The notes: generated by a model not told the origin, from the sequence alone. Positions 1 to 7,868 are shown, counted from the stretch's first letter. The stretch is DNA of 15,715 bases from an uncultured Prevotella sp. (GCA_900772835.1 CAAGSA010000070.1:1-15715), one strand, 5' to 3'. Translations and numbers: made by a program.

Positions 1-315
1 CATCCATATTGTTTGGAGGGCAAATGTAATATGCACCTGTCGGAAATCTGGCATAGCAAGAAAAACGACTGTCGCTTATCCCGAACTCAGGTTAATAATA
101 ATATATATATTGACGACAATGGAGACGATCAGGAACTATAGGGGATTTTAAGACATTAATCCCCATTAATTGAACATTAGTTTTCCGTGTATTTTTGTCA
201 GGAATTTCAGGATTGGGGAATGTGGATGTTTTCCCGTGAATCGGTGAGAAGGAAAAAAATTATGGGAAACCCATGGATTACTCCACGAATTCCCCATAAA
301 TCAAATCAATAAGAA
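1..315. other. AT-rich non-coding left edge
   Basis: No credible gene was found on either strand. The segment lies downstream of the leftward gene that ends at 316. It holds the likely terminator of that gene and a separate hairpin with 7-bp arms (GGGGATT 141-147 and AATCCCC 158-164) that has no T-run on either side. A CAAATGTA at 21-28 reads TACATTTG on the minus strand and matches the Bacteroidota -7 element, so a leftward gene may begin beyond the left edge. However, no TTTG lies at the proper -33 distance, so this is weak. Confidence 0.5.
253..274 (-). terminator. Intrinsic terminator after the 901-aa gene
   Basis: On the minus strand a hairpin with 5-bp arms (ATGGG/CCCAT, 262-274, 3-nt loop) is followed directly by AATTTTTTT (253-261). 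A second TTATGGG at about 291-297 could pair with the same CCCATAA and form a longer alternative stem. It sits about 40 nt past the stop codon of the 901-residue gene. Confidence 0.6.
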
Positions 316-3021
316 TTATTTTATTGTCGGAACCTTTATTGTTGTCTGGCTTCCGTCTGCATATCTGATAGTGACGATATTGATTGAGCCGGCGGCATTG
401 CCCAACGGGATGCTGCACTCACTGCCGTTCACCGCGGTATTGCTCAGAGCCTGGCCTGCGAGGTCTGACACCTGGACGCTCGATATGCTCTTCTCTGCGC
501 TGACAGAAAGCAGCCTGTTGCCGAGCTTTATCGTTGTGTCGCCGGTGTAAGCCTTTGCGTAGATTCCTGTGGTGGCATCGTTCACGATGTATACAGGAAT
601 GTCAATGGCAGAGCTGAGTCCGTCGTTTGACACCACTTCGATCTTTGCTTCATACAGAGCCTTGTCCAGACCAGAGGCATCCACATTCACGTTCAGCGTG
701 GTGCTGCTGCCCGGTGCCACTTCAAACTGATTCTTGTCCAACGACAGCCAGTTGATGGCTGGAGTGCGCTTTCCGCTGACGTTCGCACGGATACAATAGT
801 TGAAGTCCATGCCCAGGTCGCTCATCGACCACCATTTATCTCCGTCGATATTCACCATGTCGCCAAAGCCCACGATTGCGCTGCCCTTGTCGATACCGAT
901 GCAGTACTGGCTTCCGGTCAGACCCGAAGTCTTGTATCCAATCCAGAGATCGGTGTCGCCTATCTTCACCGGCTTGTCGAGCACGATGTGGTTCCAGGAG
1001 TTCTTGTCCACGTAGAATTCCTTCTCGGCGATAAGGCTGCCGTTCTTGCTCTGTGTGCCTTCGCCGTAGATCACGATGCTGTTATCGGTGGCTGGCGTTC
1101 CGATATACACATCGACGCTGGTGATTTCCATTCCCGAAAGGGCTGAAAGCATATTACCGGGGTAATAGTTGGCATAGATGGCAGTGCCGGAATTGCTGAT
1201 ACCCGTCAGTCCGTCCTGTCCCTTGTCGTACTTCAATACATACTCCGTGCCCTCGCTTGCATCCGGATTGGCTACGCCCATGACGGCGGCGCGGCGGAGG
1301 AGCTTGCCCTTCACCTCTGCCGGCACGTTGCTTCTGCATATCGTGTAGTTGGATGTAGGAGCGTTCGGCAGGATATAGTCGTATTTCAGTTCGCCGGTCA
1401 GTGTTTCTCCGCCACTGTTCGCGATGCTGAGCGGTATCGCCTTCTTGTCGCCGCTCGTAGCGGCTTCGAGCATCTCGGCAGACAGACTTATTGCCGGCAG
1501 GTTCTCACCGTTCACCACGGTAATGGTGTAGTCTTCCGTCTCGCCGAAATCGTAGGTGCCGGTAGGCTGCGGCGTGTCGAACGAGGCCACGATGCGCAGA
1601 CGCTTGTCGCCGGGCTTGACGTTGCTGCCGGCAGGTATTTTCACCTCGCCCGTTCCGTCGCGCAGCTCCAGTGTCTCGCCCACATCGTCGAAGGAGCCGT
1701 TGCCGTTCCAGTCGATCCATGCCCCGATGGCCACGAACTTGTTGTTCGGCGTAACGCTGAGCGTGAGAGTACCGCCAGGCTGTATCGAGGTCTTCATATC
1801 TGTGAAGTCGGAATATGTGCTTGCCTCCGAGGTGTTGTCGATATCGCCCACCTTCACGTTCTTTATATAATAGTAGCTGTTTGCCGACATTGATTCCGGG
1901 TAGGACACGGTGCCGTCGCCGATGACGATGTCGGTGGAGAGCTCGCCGTTGCCCAGCGCCTCGCAGCCCGGAGTGGCATTCTTCACGGTTATCTTGTGCG
2001 TGCCTGCTTCAGAGCAGTCCACTCTCGTCTGGAACGTATACTTATACGTCTCCATCGAACCAATGGCGGCTCCCAGTTCCTCTGTAGCCAGGAGTTTGCC
2101 GTCGAGCCAGAGCTGCAGGGTGACATCCTTGAGGTCCTGCTGGCCGATATTCTGCACTTCCACCTGCACCTTTGAATATTTGCCGGCATCCGCCACTGTG
2201 GGCGAGAGGAATCTGTTGATGCCCATTGCCTTCTGCGCAATCAAATCGCCGCTGCCATAGAAGCAGTAGCAGCAAGAGAGGGCCTGGTTCCACGTAGGTT
2301 CATTGCCGTCGCGCTTGTCAATCTTCATAAGGCTGTATTCGGGCGACGAGTTCGTGGTGAACAGCGACAGATAGCACCCGATGCTTTCGTCGCCTGTGTC
2401 GGCAGCGCTTATCTGCATAAATCCATGGTCCATCTTCAGCTCTTCGCCGAGGTCAACACGGAAGAAGTACATCTCGGAGAAGCCCTGCTCTTCGGAACCT
2501 CTCTTCACTCCGGTCTTTTCGCCAACTACGTCAACAATCTTGTTGAACACCTGCTTGCCGGGCTTTCCGTCCTCGCCGTCCTCATAGAATGCCACTCTCA
2601 CCTTTATCGGCTTCGTCATCTGGCCGTTCTCGTCGATTCCGCCACGGTCGGTGCAATATACCCAGCCGTTGTCGGGACTGTAGTAGTTGAACAGTCCGAT
2701 GAAGCGCACGGCATTGAACTTATAGTAGCATCCGCTGAAATGCTGGTAGAGGCTCGTGGCTGCATCCTTTCTTCCCTCGTCGGACGAGGCGGTTCCGGTC
2801 ATCACGCCGTCATACTCCTGGTATTCCCCGCCGAACACTGTTCCCTCGGAACATCCCAGCAGCTGTTCTGCCGTGACTTTTGCCGGCGCGCGGCCGAACG
2901 CATCCGACGGCAGCAGTGTATTGCCCTTGGTTATGCTGCCGGCAATGCTCTGCACTGTCTGGGCTGACGTTGTCATAGCGCATGTCATGGCTATGACAGA
3001 TAGAAGTAAATGTTTTCCCAT
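316..3021 (-). CDS. Large exported multidomain protein with GEVED domain and type IX-like C-terminal domain
   Basis: 901 residues. An N-terminal signal peptide (1-20, cleavage likely after TTSA) points to export. Residues 60-230 look like a beta-rich domain. About 269-367 resembles a CARDB/Ig-like fold (VQNIGQQDL). About 378-503 is a good match to GEVED, a domain of Bacteroidota surface proteins, with WIDWNGNGSF and a closing FGETEDYTITV. About 605-750 is a jelly-roll-like segment with LWIGYKTSG, similar in style to domains in gingipain-like adhesins. About 755-813 is another Ig-like domain (VAPGSSTTLNV). Residues 820-901 have the shape of a type IX secretion sorting domain, ending in KVPTIK. 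No catalytic residues are evident, so adhesion or carbohydrate/protein binding at the cell surface is an inference. The start at 3021 is supported by the signal peptide and the promoter 60 nt upstream. A cysteine cluster, SCCYCFYG (249-256), is unusual. The gene is probably monocistronic. Confidence 0.85.
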   Translation of the reverse strand: MGKHLLLSVIAMTCAMTTSAQTVQSIAGSITKGNTLLPSDAFGRAPAKVTAEQLLGCSEGTVFGGEYQEYDGVMTGTASSDEGRKDAATSLYQHFSGCYYKFNAVRFIGLFNYYSPDNGWVYCTDRGGIDENGQMTKPIKVRVAFYEDGEDGKPGKQVFNKIVDVVGEKTGVKRGSEEQGFSEMYFFRVDLGEELKMDHGFMQISAADTGDESIGCYLSLFTTNSSPEYSLMKIDKRDGNEPTWNQALSCCYCFYGSGDLIAQKAMGINRFLSPTVADAGKYSKVQVEVQNIGQQDLKDVTLQLWLDGKLLATEELGAAIGSMETYKYTFQTRVDCSEAGTHKITVKNATPGCEALGNGELSTDIVIGDGTVSYPESMSANSYYYIKNVKVGDIDNTSEASTYSDFTDMKTSIQPGGTLTLSVTPNNKFVAIGAWIDWNGNGSFDDVGETLELRDGTGEVKIPAGSNVKPGDKRLRIVASFDTPQPTGTYDFGETEDYTITVVNGENLPAISLSAEMLEAATSGDKKAIPLSIANSGGETLTGELKYDYILPNAPTSNYTICRSNVPAEVKGKLLRRAAVMGVANPDASEGTEYVLKYDKGQDGLTGISNSGTAIYANYYPGNMLSALSGMEITSVDVYIGTPATDNSIVIYGEGTQSKNGSLIAEKEFYVDKNSWNHIVLDKPVKIGDTDLWIGYKTSGLTGSQYCIGIDKGSAIVGFGDMVNIDGDKWWSMSDLGMDFNYCIRANVSGKRTPAINWLSLDKNQFEVAPGSSTTLNVNVDASGLDKALYEAKIEVVSNDGLSSAIDIPVYIVNDATTGIYAKAYTGDTTIKLGNRLLSVSAEKSISSVQVSDLAGQALSNTAVNGSECSIPLGNAAGSINIVTIRYADGSQTTIKVPTIK

Positions 3022-3080
3022 AAATAAATAGCTTTAATTAAACGATTCTTTTTAGTCCCCCAAAAGGACTATTGTGTCTG

Positions 3081-3111
3081 CAAATGTATCTAAAAAAACG
3101 ATATGCCACAA
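3081..3111 (-). promoter_or_regulatory. Bacteroidota-type promoter for the 901-aa gene
   Basis: Read on the minus strand, TTG (3109-3111), a 20-nt spacer and TACATTTG (3081-3088) fit the TTTG/TAnnTTTG pattern of Bacteroidota housekeeping promoters. It would give a 5' leader of about 50 nt before the ATG at 3021. Confidence 0.6.
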
Positions 3112-3215
3112 CTTTTCGCAACAAAACATACAATAAAAACAGTGTTTTTCTTTACACAACATAGTTATTTGCAAACACAAGATGACATATTGCCACACAC
3201 GGAGAATGGAAACGC

Positions 3216-3262
3216 AAAAGAAGGAGCACGCCCGGCAAAGGAACCGGTGTACTCCTTCTTTT
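3216..3262 (-). terminator. Strong terminator after the propeller gene
   Basis: Perfect 11-bp arms AAAAGAAGGAG (3216-3226) and CTCCTTCTTTT (3252-3262), with partial inner pairing of CCGG with CCGG. The minus-strand 3' arm ends in TTCTTTT, so it can stop transcription of the gene ending at 3346. The plus strand also ends in CTTCTTTTT, so it may act in both directions. It separates the two leftward secreted-protein genes into independent units. Confidence 0.8.
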
Positions 3263-3345
3263 TATATCTCGGACGGCATTGTGCCTATCTTGGAGGCAGA
3301 ATATCCATCCCGGATGAGATTATGCCTGCATAGAGCCTGCGCACC

Positions 3346-4665
3346 CTACTTGTTGAAAGTCTTCATTGTCTTGCCGTTCTTCATCAACAGCATGTTGAAG
3401 CCGCGCACCTTGGAACCGGCATTCAGACGCTTGCCATCGGCAGAGAAACGGGCAACCACCTTGCCGGCACCCTCGGATGCCTGTGCTGATGCCACGCCGG
3501 TGGTCTCGTACTGAGTGTCGAAGAACCACGACATCATGCCGCCTGCCTCCTCGGAATCTTCATCGGCACTCTCATCATCGACGAAAGCGAATCCGGCAAT
3601 ATAGCGGCCGTCGGCAGATATGCCGCAAGGGGAGTTCATGCCGCCGGCATCGTATTCGGCAAATTTCCCGACCGTGGGGAATGCCTCAACGAGAGACTTC
3701 AGCTTCTCGCCCTTCTTCCAGATGAAGCCCGTGCGTCCGGTGTAAAGTCCGCCGTAGCATCCGACGATTGTGCCGTCGTCGGAAACAGCAAAGCCGTACA
3801 TCTCTGAACCAGAAGCATCAACCACACCCTCAAGATCGCTTGCCATAAAGTATTCGATGGAGTCGTTCTCCGTATTGAAGCGTGCCACGCCGAACTCGGA
3901 GCTCTCGTCATCGAAAAGCCTCTCCACGTTCAGCACGACGTATTTTCCGTTGGCGCTCATGATGGTCTGGTCGCAGCTGAACATACCGTAGGGCATCGTC
4001 GACTCATTAGTGGGAGCGAAATATCCGCGCGAGAACGGATAAGCCGAGAATGTCTTGCCGTCGCGGTTCGGTGTCCACAGGAGTGCGGGACGGGTGGCCA
4101 TGGCGTCAACCCAATAGCCGGTGATTATAGAATCGTTAGACACGGAAAGCGCAGAAGCACCGGCACTTTCAGCACCCAGGAACTTGTCGGAAGGCTGCGG
4201 CAGGTCTGTCGGCACACCCTCGTTGAAGAGGCATGGGGTACCCTCATCGTCGGTGCCGTCGTAGCGCGCACCCACAATAACCCTTCCGTTCGGGCTGATG
4301 CCCGCGAAGAGATACTGGTCCACTTCGCCGTATGTGGTGCATTTCTCTTTAGCGAAATCGAAGATAGCAGCCGGACCGTTCCATCCCACGGCAACACCAT
4401 TGTCGGCGATGGCCTTCAGCTGTATGTCGGGGTCGGGGTCGCCGTCTGTAGCCTCGTATTTCACCATCTTACGGGTCTGGGTGTCGTAAATGAACCCCTC
4501 GTTCACTCCATAGCATACACCGCCGATATACTTGCCGTTCGGCGACAATACCGTACACATAAGCTGCGAACCATCCGGATCGGGAATCTCTGTCAAACCG
4601 TTCTGTGCCATTGCCGCATTACTTGCTGCAAGCAATGCCACCATAGAAAGTAATGTCTTCCTCAT
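3346..4665 (-). CDS. Exported protein with seven propeller-like repeats and short C-terminal domain
   Basis: 439 residues. A signal peptide covers 1-20 (cleavage likely after NAAMA). Seven repeats of the form S-x-(D/N)-G-x-x-(I/V)-x-G followed by an aromatic/tryptophan strand begin near residues 37, 85, 121, 172, 235, 292 and 347; examples are LSPNGKYIGG, ISPNGRVIVG, VSDDGTIVG and ISADGRYIAG. This resembles HAF/WD40-like beta-propeller blades, and seven is a standard blade number. An acidic loop (about 362-373) could bind calcium, which is an inference. The last roughly 40 residues (RFSADGKRLNAG through GKTMKTFNK) look like a short type IX-style C-terminal domain. No active site is visible; a binding or scaffold role outside the inner membrane is likely but unproven. 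The gene has its own -7 box upstream and a terminator downstream, so it appears monocistronic. Confidence 0.85.
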   Translation of the reverse strand: MRKTLLSMVALLAASNAAMAQNGLTEIPDPDGSQLMCTVLSPNGKYIGGVCYGVNEGFIYDTQTRKMVKYEATDGDPDPDIQLKAIADNGVAVGWNGPAAIFDFAKEKCTTYGEVDQYLFAGISPNGRVIVGARYDGTDDEGTPCLFNEGVPTDLPQPSDKFLGAESAGASALSVSNDSIITGYWVDAMATRPALLWTPNRDGKTFSAYPFSRGYFAPTNESTMPYGMFSCDQTIMSANGKYVVLNVERLFDDESSEFGVARFNTENDSIEYFMASDLEGVVDASGSEMYGFAVSDDGTIVGCYGGLYTGRTGFIWKKGEKLKSLVEAFPTVGKFAEYDAGGMNSPCGISADGRYIAGFAFVDDESADEDSEEAGGMMSWFFDTQYETTGVASAQASEGAGKVVARFSADGKRLNAGSKVRGFNMLLMKNGKTMKTFNK

Positions 4666-4745
4666 AATCTTTCTCTCCTATTTTTAGGTTATTAAATTAG
4701 TTTTGCGTCTGTAAACTCTTGGCATGAGTGATTTAATCACCGTGG

Positions 4746-4753
4746 CAAAGGTA
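4746..4753 (-). promoter_or_regulatory. -7 element for the propeller gene
   Basis: Minus-strand TACCTTTG matches TAnnTTTG exactly and lies about 80 nt before the start at 4665. No good TTTG occurs at the usual -33 distance (the nearest is a CAG-type match near 4770), so only the -7 part is supported. Confidence 0.45.
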
Positions 4754-4895
4754 TCAAAAATTTATCGAACAGAAAAATATATTATGCAAAATGTTTTGTT
4801 TTTGTGCCCATTCGGTGTTATTTAGACACTACGGCATAAGATATTTTGAACATATTATATTCCAATTAAATTGCTCTGAACGATATCAGCAAGAG

Positions 4896-4934
4896 GAAAA
4901 AGGAAATAGAAAAAGGAAATAGAAAAAGGAAATA
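4896..4934. repeat. Three exact copies of a 13-nt purine repeat
   Basis: GAAAAAGGAAATA occurs three times head to tail (4896-4908, 4909-4921, 4922-4934), flanked by similar purine-rich sequence. The whole stretch is purine-only apart from single Ts. It lies between two divergent promoters, upstream of both. Confidence 0.9.
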
Positions 4935-5088
4935 GGAAACAAGAAAAAGAGAAAAAACCAAAGATGCAATATAAAAAAGATATAAGGGAAGGGCAAAATG
5001 TGCGCAAAGACAGCCGAACGGAAACAGGCTGCGAGAAGAATCAGGATACGGCAGTTAGGGATTTTCCTAAAAACAATATGGGTTTTAC

Positions 5089-5120
5089 TTTGCAGCATAG
5101 CGATTTTCATCGTAATTTTG
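5089..5120 (+). promoter_or_regulatory. Promoter of the lipoprotein gene
   Basis: TTTG (5089-5092), a 20-nt spacer and TAATTTTG (5113-5120) are a full match to the Bacteroidota TTTG-N19/21-TAnnTTTG promoter. Transcription should begin near 5127, giving a leader of about 45 nt. The leader just before the ATG is A-rich and has no strong Shine-Dalgarno site, as is common in this phylum. Confidence 0.75.
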
Positions 5121-5172
5121 CATCCGTAAAGAGACAACATACCGACTATTAACGATTAAAAAACATACAGTT

Positions 5173-5736
5173 ATGAAGAAGATCAACACTATACTGGCAA
5201 TGCTCGTGATGGCGATGGCTACATTCTCGCTGACGGCATGCGACGAAGACGACGACATAGCATACACGCTCGCCGGAGTTTGGGAAGGGGACATGTATAT
5301 GCAGAGTTCGTACAACGGACACGTGTACAGGGCAAGCAAGTCAATCCTGCAATTCGACCAGGACCCGTACCGCTACGCACAGGGCACGGGACGATGGGTG
5401 GACTACTACAGCAATGCACCGTGGGACTACTATTCGAGCTACATCGACTGGCGTGTGGTCAACGGCGAAATCCAGCTGTATTCGCGCAAGGAGGGCGTGA
5501 CTTACTACATCTCCAACTACAGCCTCAACGGAAGATACTTTTCTGGATACCTCGACGACGGATACAACAATCCGGTATACTTCGAACTGGTGAAGACGGC
5601 TTCGTACAACTGGGACGACTTCGACTGGGACGGCTACGGCGAATACTACTACGGCTACAACTACGCACCGGCAAAGAAGGAGAAGAAGAGCACCGAAGAG
5701 AAAGCAGAAACTCCGCTCAGGAGTATATGCAGATAA
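5173..5736 (+). CDS. Tyrosine-rich lipoprotein, probably surface exposed
   Basis: 187 residues. The N-terminus is a type II signal peptide with lipobox L-T-A-C; Cys23 is the expected lipidation site. The residues after it are DEDDD, the kind of acidic patch known in Bacteroidota to send lipoproteins to the outer surface, so surface display is likely but inferred. The mature part starts LAGVWEGDMY, reminiscent of lipocalin-like small lipoproteins. It is strikingly aromatic: about 26 tyrosines plus several tryptophans, with alternating D/W/Y between residues 145 and 165. The last 20 residues are Lys/Glu-rich (KKEKKSTEEK). No family is recognised with confidence. The gene stands alone, has a textbook promoter, and converges on the neighbouring leftward operon. 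Confidence 0.85.
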   Translation: MKKINTILAMLVMAMATFSLTACDEDDDIAYTLAGVWEGDMYMQSSYNGHVYRASKSILQFDQDPYRYAQGTGRWVDYYSNAPWDYYSSYIDWRVVNGEIQLYSRKEGVTYYISNYSLNGRYFSGYLDDGYNNPVYFELVKTASYNWDDFDWDGYGEYYYGYNYAPAKKEKKSTEEKAETPLRSICR

Positions 5737-5763
5737 GAAGGAAAGACAAAGGCTCTTCTGGAA

Positions 5764-5813
5764 AAGAAATCCCCACACTGCGAAAAGTATCGTGCGCAGT
5801 GTGGGGATTTCTT
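5764..5813. terminator. Bidirectional terminator between convergent genes
   Basis: A perfect 19-bp inverted repeat (5764-5782 and 5795-5813) with a 12-nt loop; the stem core is CCCCACACTGCG. It lies 28 nt after the stop of the lipoprotein gene and 32 nt after the stop of the opposing gene at 5846. Its position and symmetry suit termination from both sides, although the flanking T-runs are short (TTTCTT each way). Confidence 0.85.
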
Positions 5814-5845
5814 CATATTGCCCGTCTTGCGGGATGCGGAAGGGG

Positions 5846-7309
5846 TCAAAGCTGGGTTACGCTGCCCTCATAATGGCCCGTGAGGTTGGCATTGTCGTAC
5901 TTGTAGATGTTGAACACGGAAAAGTCTACGTCGATCTTGCCGTCGGCAAGGTTCACACGCACGTTGCCACCCAAGGCTGCCGCATCCGTGCCGTCAACAT
6001 TACTGCAGTTTGCCTGGTTATACTTCACTCCGCCATAAGCGACGCTGATTTTGGCATTTTCTTCGGTGCCGGAGAAGCCCTTCAGCTGGTTGTTCATAAA
6101 AGCCTGCGGCATCTCGATAACGATGTCGGCATCAGCCATTCCGCCAACGGTGGTCACACCCTCCTTGGAAGAGAGATAGATGGTGTAAATTTCGCCGGAC
6201 TGGGTTACAACGGCAGAGCTGAGCTCCGTGTCGGCCTGTTCCTGCAGGCGGTAGGCATTGGGCACGACGAGGGTGTATTCAGCGAACTCGTCCTCGTAGC
6301 CAGCAGAGAAGTTCCTGCCCGTGCCGAAGTTCTGTATGTCTACGGCTATCTTGAATGAGTTGCCCGCCATGAGCTGCACACTGATGGTGCCGGTGGCGTT
6401 TTCTATATTGCCGTTCGTCAGCTTGTATGTCTTTTCCTGGATGTTGTCCACGAACTCGAACAAGAACTGCTTGGCTCCAGCCGATGTGATGTCGATGGGG
6501 GTGCCGTCGAGTGCGGAGTAAGGCACCTGGATGTGGGCGTAGTAGTAGCAGTCTTCAAGCTCGCGTGCGCTCTGTATCGAGCCCGACGTGATGTAGAAGT
6601 CCATCACGGCATTGTCCTCGTCATCCTTGTAGAATGCAGCGTTCACCTTCTTCTCCATACCGTCCACGTTGAAGCTGTTCGTTGCATCGTCGGCCGGTGC
6701 CACGCATGCTCCGAGATATGACGCTTGGAAATCCTTGCTGCTGTCGCTGTTCGTCAGGTTCACGCTCACGCTCACCATTCCTTCCGCAGCCTCCACCTTG
6801 ATGGTTCCGGCTGTGAATCCGTCATCGGCAAAGTCGTAGGTGTTCGTTCCGCCGTACGGTTCGTCGGCATTCGGATTTGTGTAGTAGGCCTGCAAGTATT
6901 CCTCACCCTCTGCGGCTATTGCGGCAAGGTCTATCTCCTCGCCCATCTTCTCCTCTGGTATCTGCACCATCATATAGTCGTCCTCGCCCATCATAAGGTC
7001 CATGTAGTTGGTGGGGATTGTCTCTTTCGCGCTGAGGAACACATAGAGCTGCCCGTCCAGCGTCATCACCATTGCCGACTTCATCTCCACACTCTTGTCG
7101 CCGTATTTCACGAAGTTTTCCGCCTGCGGCGCTTCGGGCTTGTTGAATGTTATATAGTCGGCATCCTTGCCTATCTCGTATGTTCCCACCACTACGCCGT
7201 TCTTCACCACGTACATAAAATCCTTCTTCGCGTCGTCCTGCTGTGCCGCTGCCGGCATTGCCATGGCTGCCATTGCCGCCATGGAGAAAAATATCTTCTT
7301 TATCATCAT
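5846..7309 (-). CDS. Exported protein with N-terminal IKD-like module and three tandem repeat domains
   Basis: 487 residues; third gene of a three-gene unit. A signal peptide covers 1-22 (cleavage likely after PAAA). Residues 32-57 (YVVKNGVVVGTYEIG, then YITF) match the N-terminal module of the first gene (VYLIKDNKVVAKYPVG, then YLSF). The rest is three diverged copies of a domain of about 130 residues, roughly 71-202, 213-342 and 351-487. Each copy has a strand ending in a proline (MMVQIP, AHIQVP, IVIEMP), a G-(T/N)-(I/V)-x-V strand (GTIKVEA, GTISVQL, GNVRVNL) and a final aromatic motif (FQASYLG, FSAGYED, LTGHYEG). The repeats appear all-beta. There is no visible catalytic motif and no type IX-like tail. 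The function is unknown; a cell-surface or secreted binding role is an inference. The start at 7309 is fixed by the signal peptide and by the 48-nt gap to the upstream gene. Confidence 0.85.
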   Translation of the reverse strand: MMIKKIFFSMAAMAAMAMPAAAQQDDAKKDFMYVVKNGVVVGTYEIGKDADYITFNKPEAPQAENFVKYGDKSVEMKSAMVMTLDGQLYVFLSAKETIPTNYMDLMMGEDDYMMVQIPEEKMGEEIDLAAIAAEGEEYLQAYYTNPNADEPYGGTNTYDFADDGFTAGTIKVEAAEGMVSVSVNLTNSDSSKDFQASYLGACVAPADDATNSFNVDGMEKKVNAAFYKDDEDNAVMDFYITSGSIQSARELEDCYYYAHIQVPYSALDGTPIDITSAGAKQFLFEFVDNIQEKTYKLTNGNIENATGTISVQLMAGNSFKIAVDIQNFGTGRNFSAGYEDEFAEYTLVVPNAYRLQEQADTELSSAVVTQSGEIYTIYLSSKEGVTTVGGMADADIVIEMPQAFMNNQLKGFSGTEENAKISVAYGGVKYNQANCSNVDGTDAAALGGNVRVNLADGKIDVDFSVFNIYKYDNANLTGHYEGSVTQL

Positions 7310-7357
7310 AGTCTTTGTATTTTAAATGTTAGCGATGTTTTTTTGTTTTTCCCCACT

Positions 7358-7831
7358 CTATTTCTTCACCATCTTGAGCGATTTTCCTCCAGCCTTGATG
7401 ATGTAGATGCCGTTGGAGTAGGCCGAGGCATCCACGTGTGCCGTGCCACCCTTGGCCTGCGCCTTGCCCACGAGCATTCCGCCCTGCGTGTAGACTGCCA
7501 CGGGGTCGCCGTCGGCAAGTCCGCTCACCTCGAATCCGTAGCCGTTGCTCTTCACCAGTATGTCGCCGCCCCTTACAGCCTTGAGCTGCTCCACGGCGGT
7601 GGCAACGCTCTTCAGCTCAATCTTGTCGATCTTGTTGATTTCGTGTGTTTCGCTCGCACCGCCCACTCTCACCACGTTTATGCTTCCGGGAGCGAGTTCG
7701 ATCTTGTCGATGTCGGTCATCTTTATGATGTGTGGCGTACCATCGAGATACAACACATTCACGTCGTTGTCGGCAAATGCTGCTGTGCCGATTCCGCACA
7801 TCAGTGCCGCTGCAATCAATAATTTCCTCAT
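7358..7831 (-). CDS. Small exported protein with duplicated IDKIEL motif and type IX-like C-terminal domain
   Basis: 157 residues; middle gene of the unit, 37 nt after the first gene. A signal peptide covers 1-20 (cleavage likely after AFA). Residues 26-73 contain two short repeats that both close with IDKIEL (41-46 and 68-73): VLYLDGTPHIIKMTDIDK and VVRVGGASETHEINKIDK. Residues about 88-157 have the classic features of a short type IX sorting domain, including VAVYTQGGMLVG, a GIYIIK strand and a terminal KSLKMVKK. The protein is therefore little more than a small N-terminal module plus a sorting-type domain. It may act as an anchor, adaptor or partner for the two larger products, which lack such a tail; that is an inference. 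The function is otherwise unknown. Confidence 0.85.
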   Translation of the reverse strand: MRKLLIAAALMCGIGTAAFADNDVNVLYLDGTPHIIKMTDIDKIELAPGSINVVRVGGASETHEINKIDKIELKSVATAVEQLKAVRGGDILVKSNGYGFEVSGLADGDPVAVYTQGGMLVGKAQAKGGTAHVDASAYSNGIYIIKAGGKSLKMVKK

Positions 7832-7868
7832 ATCCTTTTCGTTTTTATGTTTAATCCTATGTTCTTGT

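Larger units (their letters stand above)
4666..5172. other. Intergenic region between divergent genes
   Basis: About 500 AT-rich nucleotides separate the leftward propeller gene from the rightward lipoprotein gene. It contains a promoter for each and a 13-nt tandem repeat between them. Short open frames here are low-complexity translations of the repeat or overlap the lipoprotein promoter, so no gene is called. Confidence 0.6.

Noticed and set aside
141..164. Terminator-like hairpin near the left edge
   Set aside because: It lacks a T-run on both strands; the hairpin at 253-274 with its T7 run is a better terminator for the 901-residue gene.
2425..2967. Open frame of 180 codons on the plus strand
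   Set aside because: Antisense to the 901-residue gene, whose signal peptide and domains are clear in the other frame.
4886..5140. Minus-strand frame with a Phe-rich hydrophobic C-terminus
   Set aside because: The hydrophobic part is only the translation of the 13-nt tandem repeat and its flanks, and the frame covers the lipoprotein promoter.
6725..7822. Open frame of 365 codons on the plus strand
   Set aside because: Antisense shadow of the third and middle operon genes; the product is His/Val-rich with no recognisable motif and no promoter.
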